From NCBI RefSeq assembly GCF_002929505.1, contig NZ_PJJL01000053.1:1-58335 (forward strand): DNA of 58,335 nucleotides. Reading direction: 5' to 3'. The notes beneath the pieces are model-generated. The model did no database searches. It was not told the DNA's origin and worked only from the letters and a program-made list of their open reading frames with translations. The DNA is from Cryobacterium sp. Y57 (GTDB lineage: Bacteria; Actinomycetota; Actinomycetes; Actinomycetales; Microbacteriaceae). A program made the position numbers and the translations under genes. Below are positions 25,797-34,883 of this stretch, one piece after another; position 1 is the first letter of the stretch; every line of letters begins with the position of its first letter.

Positions 25797-26785
25797 ACCC
25801 CGCAGCGAAGCTGGCTGGTCTTGATCCCGCCAGAAAGACCAGCGGCAAATCGGGCCATCCGGCCATCAAGAACGGACCACCCCGCAAGGGACCGGCCGCG
25901 GTCAAACCGGCCGCCGCCGCCGACTGGGTATCGGGCGCACGCCTGCGCACTCTGCCGCTCGCCGTTGCTCCGGTGCTGCTCGGTACCGGCGCCGCGATCG
26001 TGGCGAGCGGACCCGGCGTCTACCATCCGGTGCGCGCGCTGCTCGCACTCGCCGTGGCGCTGCTCCTGCAGATCGGCGTCAACTATGCCAATGACTATTC
26101 CGACGGCATTCGAGGCACCGACGCCTTTCGGGTTGGGCCGGCCCGGCTCACCGGCGGCGGCGTCGCCAATCCGCGCACCGTGCTGAGCGTGGCCCTGATC
26201 TTCTTTGGCCTTGCTGCCGTGGCTGGCATCACGCTCGTCATTCTGACCCAGTATTGGTGGCTACTGCTCGTTGGCGTTGTGGCCCTCGCCGCAGCGTGGT
26301 TCTATACCGGCGGCAAGAAGCCTTATGGCTACCAGGGCCTTGGTGAAGTGTTTGTGTTCGTGTTCTTCGGTCTCGTAGCCACCGCGGGCACGACCTATGT
26401 GCAGGTCGGCGACTTCACCACCGAGAGCGTTCTCGGTGGTGTGGCGATGGGGCTGATCGCCTGTGCCGTGCTCATGGTCAACAACCTGCGCGACATCGTG
26501 CCGGACAAGGCCGCCGGCAAGCGCACTCTCGCGGTGCGAATCGGAAGCACGGCATCCCGGGTCGTCTTCTGCGTTTTTCTGCTGCTGCCGTTCGTGATCG
26601 CGGGGCTTTTCAGCCTGGTCTATCCGCTCGGAATCTTCACGTTCTTCGTGCTGCTGCTGGCTCTGCCAGCCTGCCTCATCACGATCACGGCCACGTCCGC
26701 GAAAGAATTCATCCTCGCTCTCAAGCTGACGAGCCTCGCGGCGCTGGCCTACGGCCTGCTACTGGGACTTGCTTTCGCCTTCTGA
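25751..26785 (+). CDS. menA: 1,4-Dihydroxy-2-naphthoate polyprenyltransferase
   Basis: The 344-residue UbiA-family membrane enzyme joins DHNA to a polyprenyl diphosphate. Mg-binding motif NYANDYSDGIRGTD is at 111-124 and NNLRDIVPDKAAGKRT is in the second half, with eight or nine TM segments. An unusual basic Lys/Pro-rich N-terminal tail covers about 58 residues; a start nearer the TM domain (for example around residue 55) cannot be excluded, but GTG 25751 follows GGGGGC. It overlaps menE upstream and the DUF4229 gene at its 3' end. Confidence 0.93.
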   Translation: MAQGARPVRPKQQRLNPAAKLAGLDPARKTSGKSGHPAIKNGPPRKGPAAVKPAAAADWVSGARLRTLPLAVAPVLLGTGAAIVASGPGVYHPVRALLALAVALLLQIGVNYANDYSDGIRGTDAFRVGPARLTGGGVANPRTVLSVALIFFGLAAVAGITLVILTQYWWLLLVGVVALAAAWFYTGGKKPYGYQGLGEVFVFVFFGLVATAGTTYVQVGDFTTESVLGGVAMGLIACAVLMVNNLRDIVPDKAAGKRTLAVRIGSTASRVVFCVFLLLPFVIAGLFSLVYPLGIFTFFVLLLALPACLITITATSAKEFILALKLTSLAALAYGLLLGLAFAF

Positions 26786-27058
26786 CTTGACGCGTTCCTG
26801 GGCACTCGTCAGCGAGTCCTCGATCTCAGAATCCGGGTTGGCGGTCTGCTTGTCGGGGTGCCGCGCCTGGTAGAGGTCGCGGGCAACACGTGCGCGGGAC
26901 TTGCCCAGCAGAAGATACGACAAGCACAGGCCGACCAGCGCGGCAATCACAGCGGACGCCCAGGGCCAGAACCCCAGGGACAGGAGGATTGCCAGCGGTA
27001 CGGCAAACATCAAGACGCGCAATATGGAGTAGTACAACCAGGGGGGCAGGAATTTCAT
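26759..27058 (-). CDS. DUF4229 family membrane protein
   Basis: The 99-residue protein begins MKFLPPWLYYSILRVLMF, has two TM helices (about 8-28 and 32-50), then GKSRARVARDLYQARH and an acidic tail. This is the DUF4229 layout of actinobacteria, usually found near menA. Function unknown. It overlaps menA tail-to-tail by 27 bp. A -10 TAAACT lies 6 nt before the ATG. Confidence 0.85.
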   Translation of the reverse strand: MKFLPPWLYYSILRVLMFAVPLAILLSLGFWPWASAVIAALVGLCLSYLLLGKSRARVARDLYQARHPDKQTANPDSEIEDSLTSAQERVKSEGESKSQ

Positions 27059-27064
27059 AGATCA

Positions 27065-27070
27065 AGTTTA
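27065..27070 (-). promoter_or_regulatory. -10 TAAACT, leaderless promoter of the DUF4229 gene
   Basis: The hexamer (minus strand) ends 6 nt before ATG 27058. Confidence 0.55.
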
Positions 27071-27118
27071 GGATGCCGCGGCTGAGTAGGCGCACATGTC
27101 TCTCACGGTCAAGCGGCC

Positions 27119-27124
27119 TACAAT
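27119..27124 (+). promoter_or_regulatory. -10 TACAAT, leaderless promoter of the PLDc_N-menD pair
   Basis: The hexamer ends 6 nt before ATG 27131. Confidence 0.6.
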
Positions 27125-27130
27125 CTAGAT

Positions 27131-27607
27131 ATGCCCAAGCTCTTGATCGGACTAGGACTGGCCCTCGTCATCCTCACCGTCTACACCCTTGTGGACTGTG
27201 CCATGTTCGACCGCAAACGCATTCGCGGATTGCCGCGCTGGGTCTGGATTTTCGTCATCGTTCTCGTGCCGCTGATCGGCCCATTGCTGTGGCTGCTCGT
27301 CGGCCACGGGCGCTCCACTCCCGCAACCCGGTCCTTTCGTTCGGTGGCGCCCGATGACGACCTCGATTTTCTGCGCGGGCTGAACAGCGATGGTCCTGAC
27401 GGCGCCGGACTCAAGGGCGGCAACGCGAAATCCGACACCGGCCAAAACCGTCCCTTCAACGAGAAAGACCAGCAGGAACGCATTCGCCGGATGGAGCAGG
27501 ACCTCGCGGACCTCGATAAGGACGACCCAACTCCCGGGGAAACGACGAAGAAGAAAAAGAAGAACGAACCGGGTGACGGCGAGCAGCCTGGCCGGCGGGA
27601 TGCCTGA
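27131..27607 (+). CDS. PLDc_N (phospholipase D nuclease N-terminal-like) membrane protein
   Basis: The 158-residue protein has two TM helices (about 4-22 and 37-58, with WVWIFVIVLVPLIGPLLWLL), the PLDc_N layout, then a charged cytoplasmic tail rich in Asp and Lys ending in KKKKKNEPG. No catalytic HKD motif is present, so it is not a phospholipase. It overlaps the menD start by 8 bp. Confidence 0.85.
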   Translation: MPKLLIGLGLALVILTVYTLVDCAMFDRKRIRGLPRWVWIFVIVLVPLIGPLLWLLVGHGRSTPATRSFRSVAPDDDLDFLRGLNSDGPDGAGLKGGNAKSDTGQNRPFNEKDQQERIRRMEQDLADLDKDDPTPGETTKKKKKNEPGDGEQPGRRDA

Positions 27608-29303
27608 AAGCCTCACGAGCAGCCCGGCGACCGATTTCAGCTTTGCGCTCCTGGACGAATTCGTTCGGCTGGGGGTTCGTGACCTGGTGCTCTGTCCCGG
27701 AGCGCGCTCGCAGGCGCTCGCCTTGGCCGCGGCGGTGCTGGAACAGGCCGGGAGCATCCGCTTGCACGTGCGCACCGATGAACGCAGCGCCGGCTTTCTC
27801 AGCGTGGGACTCGCCCTCGAGACCGGCCTGCCGGCCCTCGTCGTGGTGACATCGGGCACGGCGGTCGCCAACCTGCACCCGGCCGTGCTCGAGGCGCACC
27901 ATGCCGGGGTGCCCATGATTTTACTGACGGCCGACCGCCCGGCCGAGTTGCGCGGTATCCGCTCGAACCAGACCACCGTACAGTCAGGCCTGTTCGGGGT
28001 TGCCACCCGGCTGTGCCTCGACGTTCCGGCACCGGTCGGTGAGCCCGATGAGGAGGGCGTTGCCGTGGCGCTAGCACGGCAGGCAATGGATGCTGCGACG
28101 GGTGTTTCGACCGCGGCCCCCGGCCCGGCACAACTCAACCTGGCCTTTCGTGAGCCGCTGTCGGCGACGCGGCCGGCCCGCCCTTCCCTGATGGCACGCT
28201 CTATCCTCGTAGCGCCGACTACATCAAGTGATGGGCCGGCCATGCTCCTCGCACCGGGACCGCGCACGGTCGTTGTGGCCGGCGATGGTGCCGGACCTGA
28301 GGCCGAAGAGCTGGCCCACGCCGGTGGGTGGCCGTTGCTGGCCGAGGTATCGAGCGGTGCCCGGTTCGGCCCGAACTTGATCGTGCACTACCGGGAACTG
28401 CTCGCTGCCGCCGATCTCGGCGGCCGGGTGGAACGGGTGGTCGTGTTCGGTCATCCCACCCTCAGCCGAGAGATTCCGGCGCTCATCGCCCGTGACGGTG
28501 TCGAAACCATCGTTGTCGCAACGACCGGACTCGAATGGTACAACCCGGCCCATGCTGCACGCGCTTTTACCCGTTCGATCGGCGCTGACGCTGAGTGTGT
28601 GCTGGTGGCCCGGACGCCCGCGGCACGGGAGTGGCTTGGCCGCTGGGTCATGACCAGCAGGGCTCTTGCAGAGGCCGCGGCTGATGAAGGCCGGGTACCG
28701 ATCGATAAACGCGGCATAACCCGCGCTGAATTGGCAGTTTTGCGAGCGCCGCTGACGCGGACGCTGCTCGTCGACGCGGTCTGGCGTGCATCGTGGCCGC
28801 ACGACCGGCTCGTGCTCGGCGCGTCCCGGCTGATCCGCGAGGCCGATAAGCGCGTCCCCGGCAAGAAGATCACCGTGCTGTCCAACCGCGGGCTGGCCGG
28901 CATCGACGGCACTATTGCCACCGCGCTCGGGGTGGCGCTGGCCAGCCAGGTCGAGCCCGAGCCGCGTTCGGTCGGCGTGACCCGGGTCTTGATGGGCGAC
29001 CTCACTTTTCTTCACGATGTCGGTTCGCTGCTGCTCGCCCCGGGCGAACCAGAGCCCCGGCTGCAGGTCATCGTCGGCGTTGACGGTGGTGGTAGCATCT
29101 TCGACGGCCTGGAGGTCGCCGCGACGGCTTCGGCCACCGCGATGGAGCGGGTGCTTTACACGCCGCGCAGCGTGGATCTGAAAGCCCTTGCCGCCGCCTA
29201 CGGCTGGGACTATGAGATCGCTGCCACGAGATCCGACTTGGAGCGTGCCCTCACCGGCGCCCCGACCCGCCCCAGCATCCTCGAGGTTCCCCTAGTTCGG
29301 TAG
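27600..29303 (+). CDS. menD: SEPHCHC synthase
   Basis: This 567-residue thiamine-diphosphate enzyme joins isochorismate and 2-oxoglutarate. LVLCPGARSQALALA at about 30-44 is the N-terminal substrate-binding block (typically PGSRS in the family), VVVTSGTAVANLHPAV follows, and the TPP pyrophosphate region IVGVDGGGSIFDGLE is near residue 490. ATG 27600 is chosen; GTG 27573 in the same frame is possible. It is coupled to the upstream PLDc_N gene. Confidence 0.93.
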   Translation: MPESLTSSPATDFSFALLDEFVRLGVRDLVLCPGARSQALALAAAVLEQAGSIRLHVRTDERSAGFLSVGLALETGLPALVVVTSGTAVANLHPAVLEAHHAGVPMILLTADRPAELRGIRSNQTTVQSGLFGVATRLCLDVPAPVGEPDEEGVAVALARQAMDAATGVSTAAPGPAQLNLAFREPLSATRPARPSLMARSILVAPTTSSDGPAMLLAPGPRTVVVAGDGAGPEAEELAHAGGWPLLAEVSSGARFGPNLIVHYRELLAAADLGGRVERVVVFGHPTLSREIPALIARDGVETIVVATTGLEWYNPAHAARAFTRSIGADAECVLVARTPAAREWLGRWVMTSRALAEAAADEGRVPIDKRGITRAELAVLRAPLTRTLLVDAVWRASWPHDRLVLGASRLIREADKRVPGKKITVLSNRGLAGIDGTIATALGVALASQVEPEPRSVGVTRVLMGDLTFLHDVGSLLLAPGEPEPRLQVIVGVDGGGSIFDGLEVAATASATAMERVLYTPRSVDLKALAAAYGWDYEIAATRSDLERALTGAPTRPSILEVPLVR

Positions 29304-29312
29304 CGGTTCGAA

Positions 29313-30545
29313 TCAACCGAAGGCTTCGACGATGGGACGGAACTTCATTTTGGTCTCGGCGAGCTCGCGGTCGGGGTCGGAGTCCAGCACGATGCCGCAG
29401 CCGGCGTACGCGGTGATGCCGCCGGCGGGTATTACCTGCGCGCAGCGCAGCGCAATCGCCCACTCGCCGTCGCCGTCGGCGCCCACCCAGCCGACCGGTC
29501 CGGCGTAGCGGCCACGGTCGAACGGTTCAAGCTCGCGAATCAGGGCCAGAGCAGCGTCGGTCGGGGTTCCGGCGACCGCAGCAGTGGGGTGCAACGCCGC
29601 GATCAAATCGAGAGACGTCGACCCGTCGCTCAATGTGCCTTCCAGATCGGTCGCGAGGTGCCAGAGATTGGGGAGTTTCACCGTGAACGGAATCTCGCTC
29701 GTGGCGAGCGCTGAGGTGTGCGGACGAAGTGACTTGAGCACGCTCTGTACGGCAAATTCGTGCTCGTCACCGTCTTTCGAGGAGGTCGCCAGGGCGAGGG
29801 CGGCCTCGCGGTCTTCCTCAGCATCCGCTCCCCGGGAGATCGTGCCGGCCAACACGCGGGCGTTGACCGAACCGTGGTCGGCGCGAATAAGAGTTTCGGG
29901 GCTCGACCCGATGAGGCCGTCGACGGCGTAGGTCCAGCAGTCCGGGTAACCGAGCGCAAGTTTGGTGATGGCGCGGCGCAGGTCGGACTCGGCCGGCACC
30001 CGCCCGACCAGGTCGCGAGCAAGCACGACCTTATTGATCCGTTGACTGTGAATTTGCGACACGCCCGCGCTGACGGCTATGCGAAAATCTTCGGGGGGCA
30101 GCGTGCCGGGCAGCAGGGCGATGCGGTACTCGTCGCCGAGCGGATGCAGCGTCAGCGGGTTCTCGGGCGCGCTCTGCCCGGTCTCCCAGATGCGCGTGAC
30201 CCAGCAGTGGCCGTCTTCGCGGCCGACGATGATCTCGGGAACGATGAGCACGCTGGTCTCGGCCGACGTCTCATCGAAGGCGAAAGCACCGAAGGCGAGC
30301 AGCCCGCTGCCGGCGCGGGCGAGCGGATCTGTCACGGTGGCCAAGGCGACGACTTGTTTCCAGGCGGCCGCGGCATCCGTCATGCGGGTCGGGCCGGAAA
30401 ACTCCAGTCGCAGCGCGCAGCCGATGCCGGCCAGACCCTGGTTGCGACGCATCCAGAGTAGGGGCGTCCGGCGATCGAGGAGCAGGATCAGTTGGCGGAT
30501 ATCGGCCATCGGGGAGGTTTCGACCGTCAAGGCCCGCACATTCAC
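29313..30545 (-). CDS. menF: Isochorismate synthase
   Basis: This 410-residue chorismate-utilising enzyme makes isochorismate for menaquinone. The C-terminal catalytic half shows KVVLARD, SPETLIRADHG, GTISRGAD, LHPTAAVAGTP and YAGPVGWVG, all family signatures. The N-terminal 130 residues are the usual barrel part. It is convergent with menD, 9 bp apart. It starts at GTG 30545, 6 nt from a TAGGCT box, and is divergent from menG. Confidence 0.92.
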   Translation of the reverse strand: MNVRALTVETSPMADIRQLILLLDRRTPLLWMRRNQGLAGIGCALRLEFSGPTRMTDAAAAWKQVVALATVTDPLARAGSGLLAFGAFAFDETSAETSVLIVPEIIVGREDGHCWVTRIWETGQSAPENPLTLHPLGDEYRIALLPGTLPPEDFRIAVSAGVSQIHSQRINKVVLARDLVGRVPAESDLRRAITKLALGYPDCWTYAVDGLIGSSPETLIRADHGSVNARVLAGTISRGADAEEDREAALALATSSKDGDEHEFAVQSVLKSLRPHTSALATSEIPFTVKLPNLWHLATDLEGTLSDGSTSLDLIAALHPTAAVAGTPTDAALALIRELEPFDRGRYAGPVGWVGADGDGEWAIALRCAQVIPAGGITAYAGCGIVLDSDPDRELAETKMKFRPIVEAFG

Positions 30546-30551
30546 TTCTGT

Positions 30552-30557
30552 AGCCTA
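30552..30557 (-). promoter_or_regulatory. -10 TAGGCT, leaderless promoter of menF
   Basis: The hexamer (minus strand) ends 6 nt before GTG 30545. Confidence 0.55.
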
Positions 30558-30611
30558 CGCCCGCGTGCGTGTGCCCCGGCAACCGTGCAGTTTCGGCGGG
30601 CCTATGCAACC

Positions 30612-30617
30612 TAGAAT
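30612..30617 (+). promoter_or_regulatory. -10 TAGAAT, leaderless promoter of menG
   Basis: The hexamer ends 6 nt before GTG 30624. It lies back to back with the menF promoter. Confidence 0.6.
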
Positions 30618-30623
30618 GATGGG

Positions 30624-31325
30624 GTGAATAGAGCAGACCTGAACAAACGGCCCGCGCAGGTGGCTGCCATGTTCGACGAGGTCGCCGCCCACTATGACCG
30701 CACAAACACGCTGCTGTCGGTCGGCAACGCGTCGCTCTGGCGCATCGCGACCACCAAGGCAGTCAACCCGCAACCGGGCGAACGAATTCTCGACATCGCG
30801 GCCGGCACGGGCACCTCGAGCGCGGCTCTCGCCCACAACGGAGCCCAGGTCGTCGCCGCCGACTTCTCGGCCGGGATGATCGAGGTTGGTCGGGCTCGCC
30901 ACGCCCACAATGAGCACATCGACTTCGTGCAGGCTGACGCGACCGCCCTTCCCTTCCAGGACAACGAGTTCGACGCTGTCACCATCTCGTTTGGACTGCG
31001 CAACGTGGTCGAGCCGAAGAAAGCTCTGGCCGAGTTTTACCGCGTGACCAAGCCCGGCGGACGCGTCGTCATCTGCGAGTTCTCGACTCCACCATTGACG
31101 CTGATTCGCCAGAGCTACTTTGCCTATCTCAACCACGTCATGCCGCGCGTCGTGCGCCTCGCGTCCTCCAACGCCGAAGCCTACGACTACCTCGGCGAGT
31201 CCATCGCGGCCTGGCCGACCCAGCGGGTGCTCAGCGGATGGCTGCGCTCAGCCGGATACTCCGCCGTCGCCTACCGCAACCTCACCCTCGGCATCGTGGC
31301 CCTGCACCGCGGAACCAAGCCCTGA
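30624..31325 (+). CDS. menG: Demethylmenaquinone methyltransferase
   Basis: The 233-residue SAM-dependent enzyme performs the last step of menaquinone synthesis. It shows the SAM motif ILDIAAGTGTSSAAL near residue 55, and the UbiE/MenG signatures YDRTNTLLSVG and FGLRNVVEPKKAL. It starts at GTG 30624. The following prenyl synthase has its own promoter. Confidence 0.94.
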   Translation: MNRADLNKRPAQVAAMFDEVAAHYDRTNTLLSVGNASLWRIATTKAVNPQPGERILDIAAGTGTSSAALAHNGAQVVAADFSAGMIEVGRARHAHNEHIDFVQADATALPFQDNEFDAVTISFGLRNVVEPKKALAEFYRVTKPGGRVVICEFSTPPLTLIRQSYFAYLNHVMPRVVRLASSNAEAYDYLGESIAAWPTQRVLSGWLRSAGYSAVAYRNLTLGIVALHRGTKP

Positions 31326-31334
31326 CCAACTCGA

Positions 31335-31340
31335 TAGGCT
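31335..31340 (+). promoter_or_regulatory. -10 TAGGCT, leaderless promoter of the prenyl synthase gene
   Basis: The hexamer ends 7 nt before GTG 31348. Confidence 0.5.
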
Positions 31341-31347
31341 GACTTAC

Positions 31348-32418
31348 GTGAAATCCAGAGTCCCCGTGATTCGACGCACCGCGTCGGTGACCAGCCAGGC
31401 GGGCCTCGGCGAACGTATTTTCTCGACTTCCGCCGACCGCGGCTTAGCGGCTAATATCGACGCCGGCATCGAAAAAGTCGAAGCGGCGCTCATCGATGAG
31501 CTCGTTTACGCCAACGAAATCGCCACCGTTACCAGCCGTTACCTGCTCAATGCCGGTGGAAAACGCGTGCGTCCCATGCTCGCGCTGCTCACCGCGCACC
31601 TGGGCGAGGGCGTTGTGCCCGACGTTGTCACCGCAGCCACAGCCATCGAACTGACCCATCTGGCCTCGCTCTATCACGACGACGTCATGGACGACGCGGA
31701 CAAGCGTCGGGGCGTGCCGAGCGCGCAGACCGTATGGGGCAACTCCATTGCCATTCTCACGGGTGATCTACTGTTCGCCCGTGCCAGCCAGCTGATGGCC
31801 CGGCTCGGTGAACGCGCCATCAAACTGCAGGCGACCACGTTCGAGCGCCTCGTGCTCGGTCAGTTTCAAGAGACGGTGGGCCCACGCGTCGGTGAAGACC
31901 CGGTCGCGCACTATATTCAGGTGCTCGCAGGAAAGACCGGTTCGCTCATCGCCGCGGCTGCCCAGGGCGGTGTAGTGTTCTCCAACGCGCCGGCCGAGTA
32001 CGAGCAGCCGGTCGTGGACTTCGGGGAGAAGATCGGCGTTGCCTTTCAACTCATCGACGATGTGCTCGATTTATCACCGCAGCCGCAGGAGACGGGCAAA
32101 GTGCCGGGAACGGACTTGCGGGCCGGTGTGGTCACGCTTCCGGTGCTTCGATTGCGCGAACGTGCCGCGAGCGATGGGGCATCCGCTGATCTGCTGGAGC
32201 GGCTGGAACGTGACGTGATGACGGCCGGTGCTGAACAGGGCGCGGACGCAGACGCGGCAATCACCGCGCTGCGCGAGCACGCCGTCACGGCCGAAACCCT
32301 GGCCGAGGCACACGGCTGGGCCCGCGACGCCGTCGCCGCCCTCGCTCCGCTGCCGAACGGCTCGGTCAAGAAAGCCCTCACCCGATTCGCCGAGTCCATC
32401 GTCGAGCGCTCTAGCTAG
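31348..32418 (+). CDS. Long-chain polyprenyl diphosphate synthase
   Basis: The 356-residue trans-prenyltransferase has the first aspartate motif D111-DVM-D115 (LYHDDVMDDADKRRG), the second as QLIDDVLDL, and NAGGKRVRP near 68-76. Together with menA it supplies the menaquinone side chain; the residue before the first motif controls length, so the exact chain (C40-C55) is not read here. The open frame extends upstream through menG and that part is rejected in favour of GTG 31348. Confidence 0.92.
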   Translation: MKSRVPVIRRTASVTSQAGLGERIFSTSADRGLAANIDAGIEKVEAALIDELVYANEIATVTSRYLLNAGGKRVRPMLALLTAHLGEGVVPDVVTAATAIELTHLASLYHDDVMDDADKRRGVPSAQTVWGNSIAILTGDLLFARASQLMARLGERAIKLQATTFERLVLGQFQETVGPRVGEDPVAHYIQVLAGKTGSLIAAAAQGGVVFSNAPAEYEQPVVDFGEKIGVAFQLIDDVLDLSPQPQETGKVPGTDLRAGVVTLPVLRLRERAASDGASADLLERLERDVMTAGAEQGADADAAITALREHAVTAETLAEAHGWARDAVAALAPLPNGSVKKALTRFAESIVERSS

Positions 32419-32478
32419 ATCCAGTCGAGAGCGGGCGAGGGCTTGGGCCCGGCCGGCCCGCGCAGTAAGGAATCTTCA

Positions 32479-33861
32479 GTGACCAAATTGAGACTGGCCA
32501 TCATCGGCGCAGGACCGGCGGGCATCTATGCCGCGGATATTCTGCTCAAAGCCGAGCGCAACTTTGAGGTCTCGATCGATTTGTTCGACCACCTGCCGGC
32601 GCCGTATGGCCTCGTGCGTTACGGCGTCGCCCCCGACCACCCCCGCATCAAGGGCATCATCACCGCTCTGCGGGGCGTGCTCGACAGTGGTGATATTCGT
32701 GTGTTCGGCAACGTGCGGTTCGGAGTGGAGGTCACCCTCGACGACCTCAAGAAGCACTACAACGCGGTCATCTTCGCGACCGGCGCCGTGCAGGATGCCG
32801 ACCTCAATATTCCAGGCGCGTCCTTGATCGGTTCCTACGGCGCCGCCGACTTCGTGAGCTGGTTTGACGGCCATCCCGACGTACCGCGCACCTGGCCGCT
32901 TGACGCACGAGAGATCGCCGTGATCGGCAACGGCAACGTGGCCCTCGACGTGTCGCGCATGCTCAGCAAGCACGCCGACGACCTGCTTCCGACGGAGATC
33001 CCCCAAAACGTGTACGAGGGGTTGAAAGGGTCACCGGTGACCGACGTGCACGTGTTTGGGCGGCGTGGGCCGACATCCGTTAAATTCACGCCGCTGGAAC
33101 TGCGGGAGGTGGGCGAGCTGAATGATGTGGACATGATCGTCTATGACGAGGACTTCGACTACGACGAGGCCGCTCAGTCCGCCGTCGCGAGCAACAAGCA
33201 GGTCTTCGTGATCGATAAGACGCTGAACCAGTGGCGCGCCCGCGAGACCGGCACCGCCAGCCGCCGGCTGCACATGCACTTCTTCGCCAAGCCGGTCGAG
33301 TTGGTCGACGACGGCGCAGGCCGGGTCGGTGCGTTCCGCTGGGAACGCACCATAACGGATGGCGCCGGCGGCGTCGTCGGCACCGGCGAAATTCGCGAGA
33401 TCCCGGTGCAGGCCGTCTACCGAGCCGTCGGCTACTTTGGGTCGGAATTGCCGGGCGTGCCGTTTGACAAGAAGCGCGGCATCATTCCTAACCGCGAGGG
33501 CCAGGTGCTCCGCCGTGACCCGTCGGCCGGTACCGGCGGGCTGTTCAACCAGCAGATGTACGGCGTCTACGCGACCGGCTGGATCAAGCGCGGGCCGGTC
33601 GGTCTGATCGGCCACACCAAGAGCGACGCGATGGAAACGATTCGTCACCTGATCAATGACCTCGGGAACTGGTGGCGCCCCGAGTCGCCGTCGGAAAAAA
33701 GCATCGTGGACTTGCTCGATGCGCGCGGCGTGAAATACACCGGTCTGGACGGTTGGCATAACCTCGACCAGCACGAACTCGGGCTCGGTGAGGCTGTGGG
33801 CCGCACCCGTATCAAGGTTGTGGACCGCGACGAAATGGTGGCGGTGTCCCGCGCCGAGTAG
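32479..33861 (+). CDS. Ferredoxin/adrenodoxin-type NADP+ reductase (FprA type)
   Basis: The 460-residue flavoprotein has an FAD motif IIGAGPAGIYAADILLK at 8-24, PYGLVRYGVAPDHPRIKG, and an NADP motif VIGNGNVALDVSRML near 155. It moves electrons between NADPH and ferredoxin in the cytoplasm. GTG 32479 follows AAGGA, a clear leadered start that differs from many neighbours. It is convergent with yajQ across two unusual palindromes. Confidence 0.92.
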   Translation: MTKLRLAIIGAGPAGIYAADILLKAERNFEVSIDLFDHLPAPYGLVRYGVAPDHPRIKGIITALRGVLDSGDIRVFGNVRFGVEVTLDDLKKHYNAVIFATGAVQDADLNIPGASLIGSYGAADFVSWFDGHPDVPRTWPLDAREIAVIGNGNVALDVSRMLSKHADDLLPTEIPQNVYEGLKGSPVTDVHVFGRRGPTSVKFTPLELREVGELNDVDMIVYDEDFDYDEAAQSAVASNKQVFVIDKTLNQWRARETGTASRRLHMHFFAKPVELVDDGAGRVGAFRWERTITDGAGGVVGTGEIREIPVQAVYRAVGYFGSELPGVPFDKKRGIIPNREGQVLRRDPSAGTGGLFNQQMYGVYATGWIKRGPVGLIGHTKSDAMETIRHLINDLGNWWRPESPSEKSIVDLLDARGVKYTGLDGWHNLDQHELGLGEAVGRTRIKVVDRDEMVAVSRAE

Positions 33862-33881
33862 CAGTCCGAGTGCGCGCCTCT

Positions 33882-33907
33882 GCGGACGGGGCCCGGGCCC
33901 CGTCCGC
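33882..33907. repeat. 26-bp perfect palindrome (GC-rich)
   Basis: The half-site GCGGACGGGGCCC is followed immediately by its exact reverse complement. It lies 20 bp after the FprA-type stop codon and directly abuts the palindrome at 33908. No T tract follows. Confidence 0.8.
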
Positions 33908-33931
33908 GGGCCCAGTTTATAAACTGGGCCC
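33908..33931. repeat. 24-bp perfect palindrome with AT core
   Basis: The half-site GGGCCCAGTTTA is followed by its exact reverse complement. The next 17 bp (CGGTTCATAAGGTGGGC) look like a decayed further copy. This may be a dispersed palindromic element of the genome or a bidirectional 3' end for the convergent genes. Confidence 0.8.
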
Positions 33932-33991
33932 CGGTTCATAAGGTGGGCCTGGCAGACAGAGGACGAGCGAGTCCCCTGCCAAAAAGGTCCG

Positions 33992-34480
33992 CTAGCGAAA
34001 GTTGGTGAACTGCAGGGCCACGTCGAGGTCTTTACCCTTGAGCAGCGCCATCACGGCCTGCAAATCATCGCGACTCTTCGAGCTGACCCGCAGTTCGTCA
34101 CCCTGAATTTGGCTCTTGACGCCCTTCGGACCCTCGTCGCGAATGATCTTGCCGATCTTCTTCGCGTTCTCCTGGTCGATGCCGGCCTTCATGCTCGTCT
34201 CAATGCGATATTCCTTGCCGGAGGCGAACGGCTCGCCAGCGTCGAGGCTGCGCAGTGAGATGCCGCGCTTGATCAGCTTGGCCTCGAACACTTCAAGGAT
34301 CGCCTTGACGCGCTCCTCGGTGTTCGCCTTCATGAGCACCTTGTCACCGCTCATCGCGATCGAAGCTCCTACGTTCTTGAAGTCGTAGCGCTGCGCGACT
34401 TCTTTGTGCGCCTGGTTGAGGGCGTTGTCGACCTCCATCGGGTCGACCTTGCTGACGATGTCGAACGTTGAATCTGCCAT
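33992..34480 (-). CDS. YajQ-family nucleotide-binding protein
   Basis: The 162-residue protein begins [20 protein letters not shown] and has two ferredoxin-like halves, with [10 protein letters not shown] and the C-terminal [12 protein letters not shown], the family end. YajQ proteins bind nucleotides or RNA and some bind c-di-GMP. ATG 34480 is the family start, 6 nt from a TACCAT box, so a longer version from 34531 is rejected. Confidence 0.93.
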   Translation of the reverse strand: MADSTFDIVSKVDPMEVDNALNQAHKEVAQRYDFKNVGASIAMSGDKVLMKANTEERVKAILEVFEAKLIKRGISLRSLDAGEPFASGKEYRIETSMKAGIDQENAKKIGKIIRDEGPKGVKSQIQGDELRVSSKSRDDLQAVMALLKGKDLDVALQFTNFR

Positions 34481-34486
34481 TCCCCC

Positions 34487-34492
34487 ATGGTA
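34487..34492 (-). promoter_or_regulatory. -10 TACCAT, leaderless promoter of the yajQ-like gene
   Basis: The hexamer (minus strand) ends 6 nt before ATG 34480. Confidence 0.5.
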
Positions 34493-34792
34493 TCCGACCC
34501 GCGAGAGGGCAAAAAGTGCGCGGTGAGACACCGCACGCGAACGCTTTTTGCGGTCTCGAACATCGGCAATGGGCAGGCGGCGGATACCGCGGCCATCGTG
34601 TGCTCACCGTCATCGGCGGCGACACGTCGACCAAGATGCACACCCTGCCGGCCAACCGGGGAGTGCCGACCGCCGGGTACCGGAAACGCCTCATCATGAT
34701 TTCGACGCCCGTTGATTTCTCGGTGAGGCGTTTCGTCTTGTATTGTTAACCCGCGTCTCCGGTCAAGTGATTACACCTGGTCGGGAGCGCCT
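34493..34792. other. Intergenic between yajQ and tRNA-Tyr
   Basis: No gene is supported. An inverted repeat AAACGCCTCA (34684-34693) / TGAGGCGTTT (34724-34733) with a 30-nt loop resembles a terminator, but no gene on the plus strand ends before it. Confidence 0.5.
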
Positions 34793-34874
34793 GGCGAGTT
34801 ACCCAAGCGGCCAAAGGGATCTGACTGTAAATCAGACGGCGTAGCCTTCGTGAGTTCGAACCTCGCACTCGCCA
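34793..34874 (+). tRNA. tRNA-Tyr (anticodon GTA)
   Basis: This is a class II tRNA of 82 nt. The acceptor GGCGAGT pairs with ACTCGCC, the anticodon loop CTGTAAA gives GTA, and the long variable arm and the TTCGAAC-type T loop are present. CCA is not encoded. Confidence 0.96.
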
Positions 34875-34883
34875 CGAGCATCA

